The position numbers were made by a program, and so were the translations under genes. A DNA stretch of 36,474 bases from the NCBI GenBank assembly GCA_902796885.1, contig CADBQY010000160.1, forward strand, positions 1 through 36,474, read 5' to 3'. The notes below the pieces were generated by a model. That model ran no database searches and had not been told where the DNA came from. It was given only the letters and a program-made list of their open reading frames with translations. Positions 17,213 through 24,471 of this stretch are shown piece by piece; the first letter of the stretch is position 1; each line of letters starts with the position of its first letter. The stretch comes from an uncultured Planctomycetota bacterium. GTDB lineage: Bacteria; Planctomycetota; Planctomycetia; Pirellulales; Thermoguttaceae.

Positions 17213-17914
17213 TCACCCCAAACGACAGCCGTCCGGGCCGCAACACATTCCGCCGGACAATTCCGAGTTTCCCGCGTCGCCCAAAGCCTCGAGGATGACC
17301 GACTTTATCACCTCGGCGCTTTGCGCTCCGGGAACGGTGTATTTTCCGATGACGAAATGGGGAACCGCGTAGATTCCCAGTCGAGCCGCCCGGAGTTGGT
17401 CGTTTGCGACTTCGTCTTGGTATTCTTCCGAGGCCAGAAGGGCGCTCACTTCGTCGGGGTCGAGTCCCGCGTCCTCGCCGATTTTTTGCAGAAGCGCGAC
17501 GTCGGCCAATTCGAGATTGTCGGTAAAGTAGGCCTTAAAAAGCGACTCGATCACCCGTTCGTAGAGTGCCGGGTCGTTATGCCGATACGCCAGTTTTGTG
17601 AGCCGATGGGCGTCCGCCGTGTTGGTGAAACGAGTCGTCGCGTATCGAAAATCGAGTCCTTCGGCGATCCCCAGGCGCGAGATGGCATCGATCCGCTTCC
17701 CGGCGTCGTCAAACGGGATGCGGTATTTTTTCGCGAATCGAGTCTGCGTGTCTTCGGCGGCATGTTTTCCCGCGGAGGGGTCGAGTTGGAACGCCTTCAT
17801 TTCGATTTCAAATTCATTTCCCCGCGGCATCGAAGCGATCGCCTTTTTGAGCCGCGCCTCGGCGATATAACAGTAGGGGCAGGCGTAGTCGGACCAATAG
17901 GTGATCTTCAGCAT
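17213..17914 (-). CDS. DsbA family oxidoreductase, FrnE-like
   Basis: 233 residues. The protein starts directly with a thioredoxin-fold strand and the redox motif C12-P-Y-C15 in SDYACPYCYIAE. The helical insert and the segment VPHFVIGKYTVPGAQS (cis-Pro loop VPHF) are typical of the FrnE/2-hydroxychromene isomerase-like branch of the DsbA superfamily. No signal peptide, so it acts in the cytoplasm, as FrnE proteins do. The last ten residues contain a Cys cluster, C224 C225 and C230 (CCGPDGC), as seen in some FrnE proteins, possibly a second redox or metal site. AGGAAG before the ATG is the ribosome site. It is the first gene of an operon with the MBL hydrolase. Confidence 0.88.
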   Translation of the reverse strand: MLKITYWSDYACPYCYIAEARLKKAIASMPRGNEFEIEMKAFQLDPSAGKHAAEDTQTRFAKKYRIPFDDAGKRIDAISRLGIAEGLDFRYATTRFTNTADAHRLTKLAYRHNDPALYERVIESLFKAYFTDNLELADVALLQKIGEDAGLDPDEVSALLASEEYQDEVANDQLRAARLGIYAVPHFVIGKYTVPGAQSAEVIKSVILEALGDAGNSELSGGMCCGPDGCRLG

Positions 17915-17983
17915 AAAGCGTCTTCCTAAGATCGGCCAGCGGCGCGGCGTTTTCGAATGAGTCAGAGACCGAACGAATTTCGG

Positions 17984-18005
17984 CCCGTTTTGCCGACCAA
18001 ACGGG
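17984..18005 (-). repeat. Hairpin directly after the HATPase gene
   Basis: CCCGTTT and AAACGGG pair across an 8-base loop immediately after the HATPase stop codon. The sequence after it on the minus strand lacks a T run, so termination is only possible. Confidence 0.35.
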
Positions 18006-18449
18006 TTACGAAGCCGGAGTCGGTTCCTTTTCCATCGTGATCTCGTTCCCGGCGTCGTTGTAGTTGACGCGGGTCATAAATCCCCGAATCAGAAGAGTGC
18101 CGCGTCCGCTCGGCGTTTCGATATTTTCGTCATCAAGCGGATTCGGAACCAGATCGCGACGGAACCCTTTTCCTTCGTCACGGACTTGAATTGAGACAAG
18201 TTTTTCGGAAACGGTACAGATGACTCGAAAATGCTTTTTCGGGTTGCCGTGATTTCCGTGCTCAATGGCGTTGGAGACCGATTCTTCTAACGCCATATTG
18301 ACGGCGAAGACGTCGCGGTTGCTCCACCCCAGCGCGGTCATCTGAGCCAGAACTTCGTCGATGAGCGAACTCGCCTTCCCGAAAACGCTCGGGAAGGTTC
18401 GGTCGATCTTCCAGACGGGAGGATTGGGACTCTCGGCGGTCGTTGTCAT
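18006..18449 (-). CDS. Anti-sigma-factor-type serine kinase (RsbW/SpoIIAB-like HATPase)
   Basis: 147 residues from ATG 18449, which has AAGGA 10 bases upstream; a TTG at 18473 would add eight residues. The GHKL ATPase motifs are clear: N-box ALEESVSNAIEHGN (E55-N60), G1 box VRDEGKGF (91-96) and G2 box GRGTLLIRGFM (115-125). RsbW/SpoIIAB-like proteins bind a sigma factor or other target and phosphorylate a STAS antagonist on Ser. The STAS gene lies immediately upstream on the same strand, so the two form a partner switch. No sigma factor or PP2C phosphatase gene is adjacent, so the output is unknown. Confidence 0.9.
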   Translation of the reverse strand: MTTTAESPNPPVWKIDRTFPSVFGKASSLIDEVLAQMTALGWSNRDVFAVNMALEESVSNAIEHGNHGNPKKHFRVICTVSEKLVSIQVRDEGKGFRRDLVPNPLDDENIETPSGRGTLLIRGFMTRVNYNDAGNEITMEKEPTPAS

Positions 18450-18478
18450 TGGGACATCATCCTTCGCGGCCAAGGCGG

Positions 18479-18835
18479 TCAGAGAGATTTGACCGCTTCC
18501 ATTTCGCCCTTTTTGATTTTAAAGACCGAGTCGAGCCGGGTGATCTTAAACGCTTCCATGATGTTGTCGTTGATTCCGCAGAGGGCGAGTTTGATTCCTT
18601 TCCCCTTGCAGCGGCTGTTGACCGTGATCAGAACACGAAGCGACGAACTTGACATGAAAATGACGTTCTGGAAGTTGATGACCAGTTTTTTAGTCTTGAG
18701 CCGGTCGACCAGACCGTAGAGTTCTTCCCCCCACTGCTGGATTCCGATTTCGTCGTTCAGGCGAGTATCCATACAGGTGGCGACGACGGCGTCATCGACG
18801 TAATGATTCATAATGCGGGCTTTAGCGTTGCTCAT
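18479..18835 (-). CDS. STAS-domain anti-sigma factor antagonist (RsbV/SpoIIAA-like)
   Basis: 118 residues forming one STAS domain. The strand LVINFQNVIFMSSSSLRVLI aligns with the SpoIIAA phosphorylation loop (usually DSSGL); S63 or S64 is the likely phosphoserine, with the usual Asp replaced by Ser and Gly by Ser. Unphosphorylated STAS would bind the HATPase encoded 29 bases downstream (counting from that gene's ATG) and release its target. GAGGA upstream of the ATG is a good ribosome site. It is the first gene of the two-gene operon and has a readable promoter. Confidence 0.88.
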   Translation of the reverse strand: MSNAKARIMNHYVDDAVVATCMDTRLNDEIGIQQWGEELYGLVDRLKTKKLVINFQNVIFMSSSSLRVLITVNSRCKGKGIKLALCGINDNIMEAFKITRLDSVFKIKKGEMEAVKSL

Positions 18836-18910
18836 TGCGCTTCCTCATCGTGTTGAAATGAAAGGTGAACGGACACGTCCGATTCGTTCGTCCGCGACCC
18901 CTTTCCGCCC

Positions 18911-18939
18911 ATTATACCCATAGTGGCGGAAATTGCCAG
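18911..18939 (-). promoter_or_regulatory. Promoter of the STAS/HATPase operon
   Basis: On the minus strand CTGGCA (18939-18934), 17 bases, then perfect TATAAT (18916-18911). Transcription would start near 18904, about 70 bases before the STAS start codon. Confidence 0.65.
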
Positions 18940-19009
18940 AGAAGGCGTCTTGGCATTTCCTTTTTGGGAAAATTGGGGCAAGGGGACGCTTTTCCGCGTC
19001 AAACCGGTA

Positions 19010-19049
19010 AAAACAAAAAGAGCCGGAACGCGAAAACGTCTTCCGACTC
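19010..19049 (-). terminator. Rho-independent terminator of the TPR lipoprotein gene
   Basis: On the minus strand GAGTCGGAA and TTCCGGCTC form a 9-base-pair stem (one G-T pair) followed by TTTTTGTTTTT, 25 bases after the stop codon. Confidence 0.85.
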
Positions 19050-19074
19050 TTGCGGCGTAAATATGACGACGTGT

Positions 19075-19740
19075 TCAGTAGAGGGATTCCGCCGTTTCGG
19101 TTTCGGCGGTACGCGAGTACTCGTCGTCCGGCGCGTCGGTCTCTTCCTGCGAGACGTAGCCGAGCCGCGCGGCCTGTTTGAGATCCGCCGATTCGTTTTC
19201 AAGGTCGTTGATATAGCCGTAGACTTCGCCTCGGCGCTGATAGGCGCACGCCATGTCGGGAGCGCGTCTGATCGTTTCGGTGAACGCGTCGAGCGCGCCG
19301 AACCAGTCTCCCTGGTAGACCGCCACGCACCCGAGAATATAGCACGCGTCCGCCGCGTCGGCGTCGATCTTTAAGATCGCGGCGGCATCTTGGGCGGCGA
19401 GCGAAAAGTCGCGGTCCGCCTTGGAGGCGATCTCCCGCGCGCGGGTCGTTTCGCCCTCTCCGGCGGCGGCGCGCGCCAGCAGATAGAATTCCTTGGCGGT
19501 CACCAATCGCGCGCTGCTCCGGCCGTAGAGCGCGTCGACGTTCAGAGGATTCGCTTCCAGGGCCAAGGTGTAGCTGCGGACCGCCTCTTCCCATTCGCCG
19601 TTTTGGACCGAGACGTCGCCGCTGGCGGTCAGGCGCAGGCTTTCGCGCCGGGCGGCCTCCTCTTTGGTGCACCCGACGACGGTCAGGAGCAGAACGAGAA
19701 GGAGGAAAGGATAACGGGCTTGATGGCAATATCGTTTCAT
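19075..19740 (-). CDS. TPR-containing lipoprotein
   Basis: 221 residues from ATG 19740; the frame extends upstream without family character. The N-terminus is a lipoprotein signal peptide (hydrophobic LLLVLLLTVVGC, lipobox Cys at 23). Three to four TPR-type helix pairs follow: NGEWEEAVRSYTLALEANPL, then DADAADACYILGCVAVYQGD, then AGCAYQRRGE-like segments with a final acidic tail. TPR lipoproteins scaffold envelope complexes; the partner is unknown. A possible promoter is TTGCCA (19811-19806), 17 bases, TACTCT (19788-19783), which is weak in the -10. The ribosome site is poor (GGAAC). The gene is divergent from exbB and has a clear terminator. Confidence 0.85.
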   Translation of the reverse strand: MKRYCHQARYPFLLLVLLLTVVGCTKEEAARRESLRLTASGDVSVQNGEWEEAVRSYTLALEANPLNVDALYGRSSARLVTAKEFYLLARAAAGEGETTRAREIASKADRDFSLAAQDAAAILKIDADAADACYILGCVAVYQGDWFGALDAFTETIRRAPDMACAYQRRGEVYGYINDLENESADLKQAARLGYVSQEETDAPDDEYSRTAETETAESLY

Positions 19741-19898
19741 TTGAAAGTTCCGAAAGTTCTGTTGAGTGTCGGACGACGAAAGAGAGTACTTTTTTGCCTC
19801 GATCTTGGCAAGAGAGATTTTTCGCCTGGAATGGCGATAGGAAATAGGGTATGATCGGGCTAATGAGTTCGTTCCCACCTTTTTCGGAAGGTTTTCCC

Positions 19899-20723
19899 AT
19901 GAAGGTTAAAATACCGCGCCGGGCGGTTCCGCTCGTCCGGCTCCTCTTTCCCTGCGTCCTGCTTGCCGGGCTTCTCTTCTGTCGGACGGCGTTTGCCGCC
20001 AACGAGGGGGACGGGGTTCTTTCGCATTCTTTCGTCGGTCTGATCAAGGCCGGGGGACTGATCGGACTGGTGATTTTTCTCCTATCGCTGTGGGGAGGGG
20101 CCGAGACCATCCGTCTCTTTCTGACGCTTCGGCGCGAGAAAATATCCCCTTCCGGTCTGATCGAGGAGATCGAACGCGTGTCCGGCGCCGGAGCTTTTCA
20201 TCAGATTCCCGAAATCTGCGGACGGCACCCGTCGTTTCTGGCATCGGTTCTTTTAGGCGGCTTTCGCAACGCCGCCGAGGGGTGGAGCGCGGCCGAAAAG
20301 GGTTTGGAAGAGTCGCTCGAAGCCGAATCGGCGCGTCTTTACCGCAAGACGGATTTCTTAGCGCTGGTCGGGAGTATCGCGCCGATGCTCGGACTTCTGG
20401 GAACGGTTCTCGGAATGCTTTCGGCGTTCGGCGAACTGGCGGTTTCCGAAGGGCTCGGGCGGTTCGCCAACCTGGCGCAAGGAATTTACCTGGCGTTGGT
20501 CACCACGGTCGACGGGTTGGTCGCCGCCATCCCGGCGCTGGCGCTTTGCGCGTTTTTTCATCACAGAATCGCCGAACTGGTGAGCGACGCGGCGCAGACC
20601 GCCGAGTCGCTCACCCTGCCGCTGAAAGAATACCTTCAGGCCCGTCGCGCCGCCGCGCCGAAAAGCGCGGAGATCCCCCGCGCGGAATTGCCGCCCGCTC
20701 CCGAAGGGAGAGCGGACCGGTGA
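19899..20723 (+). CDS. MotA/TolQ/ExbB family proton channel subunit
   Basis: 274 residues from ATG 19899, which has GGAAGG at good spacing; an upstream ATG at 19851 lacks one. The N-terminus resembles a signal peptide (LLFPCVLLAGLLFC, AFAAN), common in planctomycete ExbB homologues. Three membrane helices follow: about 47-70, about 152-172 (SIAPMLGLLGTVLGMLSAF, the conserved proton-path region) and about 192-218 (LALVTTVDGLVAAIPALALC). With ExbD it should form an inner-membrane stator using the proton gradient to power an outer-membrane process. The C-terminal tail is Ala/Pro-rich. Its TGA overlaps the exbD start. No TonB or TolA gene is adjacent. Confidence 0.9.
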   Translation: MKVKIPRRAVPLVRLLFPCVLLAGLLFCRTAFAANEGDGVLSHSFVGLIKAGGLIGLVIFLLSLWGGAETIRLFLTLRREKISPSGLIEEIERVSGAGAFHQIPEICGRHPSFLASVLLGGFRNAAEGWSAAEKGLEESLEAESARLYRKTDFLALVGSIAPMLGLLGTVLGMLSAFGELAVSEGLGRFANLAQGIYLALVTTVDGLVAAIPALALCAFFHHRIAELVSDAAQTAESLTLPLKEYLQARRAAAPKSAEIPRAELPPAPEGRADR

Positions 20724-21133
20724 AAGCGCCTGCGCCCCGCCGCGCCGCGATCGGCGCGAACCTGACCCCGATGATCGACGTGGTGTTCCTCCTGATCATC
20801 TTTTTCGTCGTTTCAGGGAGTATGACGCGGCAGGAAGAGGCGAGGCCGGTACCGCTGCCGACCGCCGCGGGAGGGGAAGAGACCGAAAGCCGCGAGACGG
20901 GAAAATTGGTGATCACGATCGGCGAAGACGGCGCGATCTACGTCGGAAGCCGGGTCGTTCCGCTCGACGAGTTAAAAGAGAGACTGTCACGCGAAAAGGC
21001 GTCGAGCGCCCTCCCCCTGGAAGTCCGCGTGCGCGCCGACCGGAACCTTTTATGGTCGGAGGCCGAACCGGTTCTCCTCCTTTGCGCCGAGGCGGGGATC
21101 GGCGATCTTTCGTTTTCCGTACTTCCGAAATAG
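20720..21133 (+). CDS. ExbD/TolR family biopolymer transport protein
   Basis: 137 residues from a GTG that overlaps the exbB stop in GTGA, so translation is coupled. A single N-terminal membrane helix carries the conserved proton-binding Asp (D20 in NLTPMIDVVFLLIIFFVV). The periplasmic domain has the usual ExbD pattern LVITIGEDGAIYVGSRVV, a helix PLDELKERLS, then VRVRADRNLLWSEAEPVL. The length is typical. A longer frame in the same register is an extension inside exbB and is not real. Confidence 0.92.
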   Translation: MKAPAPRRAAIGANLTPMIDVVFLLIIFFVVSGSMTRQEEARPVPLPTAAGGEETESRETGKLVITIGEDGAIYVGSRVVPLDELKERLSREKASSALPLEVRVRADRNLLWSEAEPVLLLCAEAGIGDLSFSVLPK

Positions 21134-21197
21134 CTCTTCCGGTATTTCCGATTCGGCCGGACGCCGATCTCCGCGGGAAAAAGACGGTTATTCGCGG

Positions 21198-22277
21198 TCA
21201 GACGTTTTTGATCAGGGCGACGGTCTCGTCGATTTTTTTCCAGTGGATCCGCGAGAGTTCGACGACTTCTTCGGGAATTCGGACGGGGTCGGCGTGGTGC
21301 CGGTTCAGAAGTTCTTCGATGTCGGAAACGCCGCAGTCCGACAGGGGAACGCACCGGCGGCTCTCGCCGATCTGTCTGTAAAACCGGGAAGTTTTTTCAT
21401 AATGATCCGCGACGCTGATCACCGGTTTGTTAAACATCGCCGCGACGACGCCCACGTGGAGTTTACAGGTCAGAACGGCGTCGGCCAGATCGATCAGCGA
21501 CGAAAACTCGAACGGATTGTCATACAGATAATGAAAGGACTCGACGCCGGATAATTTGCGGAACCGGTCGTAATGGTCGTTTTCGTAAGGGAGAATGGAG
21601 TCGGAAGCAACGACGGGAAAATAGTCCGGATGAGATCCGACGAAGGAATTGACGGCGCCGGCGAATTTTTCCAGGGCAATCCAGGCGTGGTTGTAGTGGA
21701 CGAGCAGAATCCTTTTTCCCCGCGACGCGCCGCGCAACCGGCCGAGCGTATCGCCGGGCAGATCCTTTTTGACGATGTTCATCGACAGGATCATATCGGA
21801 AGACTCCGTGACGTTTTTCAGCCCGAGATTGACCAGCGCCTCGTAGGATTCGCGGTCCCGCGCGGTGATGAACTCGGCGCGTTTTCCGATGTACTTAATC
21901 GGCCGGGAAAAGAACGGGCTTTTGATCGGGCCCGCGCCGATTCCGACCGCGATCAGGGGGATTCGGGAGAACGCCGCCTTCAGACCGGGGAGCATAAAGC
22001 GGCGGAAGTGCGTGAAGTTGACTTTCGGAGAGGAGAAGGGCCCCTCGCCGAAATACCCGCCGGGAAAATAGACGAACAAATCGGCGTTCGACAATCCGAC
22101 GCCGTTTTCCTTGCCGTTATACGTGTATTTTTTAAAGAAATCCGAGGGGCGGTAAAAAGAGACTTCGTGCCCCTTTTTCGAAAAGTACTCGTAGATCTGC
22201 TGACCGTAGATGAAGTCGCCGTAATTGCTGGTGCCGATACTTCCGTTGTTCGTGGAACCGTGCAGTAGAATCTTCAT
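21198..22277 (-). CDS. Polysaccharide pyruvyl transferase family protein
   Basis: 359 residues from ATG 22277 (MKILLHGSTNNGSIGTSNYGD); the frame further upstream is Arg-rich and has no homologous character. The N-terminal GSIGTSNYGD with Gly-rich turns, LVYFPGGYFGEGPF-like segment, the central VGIGAGPIKS, and the C-terminal CKLHVGVVAAMFNKPVISV are typical of the pyruvyl transferase fold (CsaB/WcaK type). Such enzymes add ketal pyruvate from phosphoenolpyruvate to sugars of surface polysaccharides. No signal peptide, so cytoplasmic. It is the last gene of a minus-strand group after a GT4 glycosyltransferase (128-base gap). GGGGAC upstream is a fair ribosome site. Confidence 0.88.
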   Translation of the reverse strand: MKILLHGSTNNGSIGTSNYGDFIYGQQIYEYFSKKGHEVSFYRPSDFFKKYTYNGKENGVGLSNADLFVYFPGGYFGEGPFSSPKVNFTHFRRFMLPGLKAAFSRIPLIAVGIGAGPIKSPFFSRPIKYIGKRAEFITARDRESYEALVNLGLKNVTESSDMILSMNIVKKDLPGDTLGRLRGASRGKRILLVHYNHAWIALEKFAGAVNSFVGSHPDYFPVVASDSILPYENDHYDRFRKLSGVESFHYLYDNPFEFSSLIDLADAVLTCKLHVGVVAAMFNKPVISVADHYEKTSRFYRQIGESRRCVPLSDCGVSDIEELLNRHHADPVRIPEEVVELSRIHWKKIDETVALIKNV

Positions 22278-22405
22278 CGCCGTTCGTCCCCGGTGGTCTT
22301 GAATACTGAATGTTGGCGCCATACGTCCGATACGGCGGGAAAAGCCGCCGTCGTTCCGTAAAGCGGTTTTACTCTGGTTTAACGCCGCGGGGGGCAACGG
22401 TAACG

Positions 22406-23629
22406 TCAGGACTCCGCCGGCGTCCGCCTCTCCCCTTCCGAGGCGCCTTTTCGGATAACCCGTGTCAGGAGTTCTTCCCACTGATCCCAAATGTTTTCGG
22501 GCGCGTATCTTTCGGCGAACACGCGGGCGTTTTCTCCCAGACGGCGGCGGAGAGATGCGTCTTGAATCAGCCGACGGAGCGCCGCGGCGAATCCCGCCGC
22601 CCCGTCGTCGGCCAGAAGACCGTTTTCGCCGTCTTTGACGAGTTCGCCGACCGCCGGCGCCGATCGGAATCCGACGACCGGGAGCCCGACGCGCATCGCC
22701 TCCAACAGCGCGATCCCGAATCCTTCCCACGCCGAGGGGAAGGCGAAGATGTCGGCGGAAAGGAGCGTCTCCTCGACCCGGTTCGTGACGCCTTCGAGAA
22801 AAACGCGCTTTTGAAGGCCCAGCCCGATGATCTGCTGTTCGAGTTCAAGACGGTATTTGCCGTCTTGATCCGCGCCGTAGCAATGGAGAGTCCAGTTCGG
22901 GAACGCGTCCGCCAGGAGCGCGAAGGCGTCGATCAAAAGATGCTGCTGTTTCTGTTTCGGTTCGAGCCGCGCGATGTTGACGATACGGCGGGCGTCTTCT
23001 TCTCTGTAGCGGACTTGACCGGAATACTGCGGCACCGCGTTCGGAATCACCGCCGTTTCGGCGTCGCAGCATTTGCGGACCCCCGGCAGAAAGCTTTCCA
23101 GAAGAACCTGAACGCACGAGGTTTTATCGAGCGCATTGCGTATGACAGTCGACGGGGGGCCGATGGCTTTTTCCGGCGTGTCGTGAAGCATTTGAACGAT
23201 CGGAATCCGTTCGGCGCTTCGGCATTTTGTGACGGCCAGGAGATCGGCGATGAAGAAGGGAAGAATGACGTCCGGGGCGGTTTCGGCGATCGCACGGTCG
23301 AGCCGGCCGTTGAAGGCGGCGATTTCAATTTCCTTGACGCGGTCGAAGAAATAGGAAACGCCCAATCCGCGCAGCGGCCGGGTCAATTCGCGCCCGATCT
23401 TGATTCTTTTCGGGATAGAGCCGAGTTTTTTTCCCGTGCCGTTGAGGTTGATCAGGTTGACTTCGGGCCGGATCGGGTAGGCGGGCCGGCCCGGTTTCAG
23501 GTCGTTGCAGACGATCGTCACCGACCATCCCCGGCGGGTGAACGCGTTGGCCATTTCGCAGGCGACCTTTTCCGCCCCGCCGAACGAGTCGATAAAACAG
23601 CCGTTCCCCATAAAAAGGAGAAGCTTCAT
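22406..23629 (-). CDS. Glycosyltransferase family 4 (GT-B fold)
   Basis: 407 residues. The N-terminal Rossmann domain starts LLLFMGNGCFIDSFGGAEKV with the Gly-rich acceptor loop. The C-terminal domain has NIARLEPKQKQQHLLIDAFA and the donor-binding motif FPSAWEGFGIALLEAM near 300, with the two Glu seven residues apart typical of GT4, then GLPVVGFRSAP. It should transfer a sugar from a nucleotide donor in the cytoplasm, on a glycolipid or surface polysaccharide. AGGAAT precedes the ATG, which is 20 bases after the DUF1080 stop, so it is in that operon. The C-terminal residues are charged. Substrate unknown. Confidence 0.92.
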   Translation of the reverse strand: MKLLLFMGNGCFIDSFGGAEKVACEMANAFTRRGWSVTIVCNDLKPGRPAYPIRPEVNLINLNGTGKKLGSIPKRIKIGRELTRPLRGLGVSYFFDRVKEIEIAAFNGRLDRAIAETAPDVILPFFIADLLAVTKCRSAERIPIVQMLHDTPEKAIGPPSTVIRNALDKTSCVQVLLESFLPGVRKCCDAETAVIPNAVPQYSGQVRYREEDARRIVNIARLEPKQKQQHLLIDAFALLADAFPNWTLHCYGADQDGKYRLELEQQIIGLGLQKRVFLEGVTNRVEETLLSADIFAFPSAWEGFGIALLEAMRVGLPVVGFRSAPAVGELVKDGENGLLADDGAAGFAAALRRLIQDASLRRRLGENARVFAERYAPENIWDQWEELLTRVIRKGASEGERRTPAES

Positions 23630-23649
23630 TCGGATATTCCTGTTCTCTC

Positions 23650-24360
23650 TTACGGCATGACCGTCAGATAGGCGTTCCGGAACTCGATCTTCGCTCCTTC
23701 CGACTGGAAGGCGATCTTACCGGCGTAATCTTCGGCCATCACGCCCCAATTGACCGGAATCCCGTTCAGCTCGACCACGATCACGTTGGCGCAGCAGGTG
23801 ATCTTCATGGTGTTCCACTCTCCCAGATCGGTGATCGGGTCGCGGATCAGGTCGATCTGGTCACAGTTTCCGGCGTCTTCGTGGTCTTTGTAGTAGACCA
23901 TCCGCGATTCCTCCCCGAAGATGCGGAAGTCATGGAACCCGAAAAGGGTGCCGGTCTCTTTTTCATAGATCCCGATTTCGACGCAGTGGGGAAGGAAGGT
24001 CGTCGGTTTCTGTTCCCCCATTCGAACCAGGAAACCGCTGTTCGTTTCCCCTTCCGGTTCGGTGAGACGAAATTCGGTCTCGACGACGAAATTGTGGTAG
24101 TCGTTCTTTGTGCCGAGCCAGCCGAACGGGGAACCGGAGATTGTAAGAACGCCGTCTTCGAGCGAGAAGACCTTGTCGCGCTGTCCCCCGTCGAGGAGAA
24201 AATAGTCGAAATCGTCGAGCGTCGCCCCGCGCAGAAGATCGACCGCGCCGGCGTGAGAGCCGTCGGCGATCGGCGCGTCGTTTTCGGCCGCCGAAAGGGC
24301 GAGCGGAGCGAGAAGAAGAATCGCCGCGAGAAAACCGCGGAGTGCCAAACGATGCGTCAT
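23650..24360 (-). CDS. Secreted DUF1080 (3-keto-disaccharide hydrolase) protein
   Basis: 236 residues from ATG 24360, which has AAAGG eight bases upstream. A signal peptide (LALRGFLAAILLLAPLALSA) is followed by one laminin-G/concanavalin-like DUF1080 domain: GTKNDYHNFVVETEFRL, NSGFLVRMGE, HCVEIGIYEKE, GEWNTMKITC, VVELNGIPVN and IEFRNAYLTV. The family (PF06439) is named for hydrolysis of 3-keto sugars, made by oxidoreductases of the Gfo/Idh/MocA type, but most members are uncharacterised. It has its own promoter and precedes the GT4 gene by 20 bases. Confidence 0.88.
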   Translation of the reverse strand: MTHRLALRGFLAAILLLAPLALSAAENDAPIADGSHAGAVDLLRGATLDDFDYFLLDGGQRDKVFSLEDGVLTISGSPFGWLGTKNDYHNFVVETEFRLTEPEGETNSGFLVRMGEQKPTTFLPHCVEIGIYEKETGTLFGFHDFRIFGEESRMVYYKDHEDAGNCDQIDLIRDPITDLGEWNTMKITCCANVIVVELNGIPVNWGVMAEDYAGKIAFQSEGAKIEFRNAYLTVMP

Positions 24361-24409
24361 GGAAAACCTTTCTTTTTCTGAAACGGATTCTTGTACTGCC
24401 GACCGATCC

Positions 24410-24438
24410 ATTTTAGACGGTTTTCCGCGAGTTTTCAA
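24410..24438 (-). promoter_or_regulatory. Predicted promoter of the DUF1080-GT4-pyruvyl transferase group
   Basis: On the minus strand TTGAAA (24438-24433), 17 bases, TAAAAT (24415-24410). Transcription would start near 24403, about 43 bases before the DUF1080 start. It lies in the 111-base gap after the BNR_4 gene. Confidence 0.65.
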
Positions 24439-24471
24439 GACGAAGAGCTCGGCGCGGCCGCGCCGAAAAGC

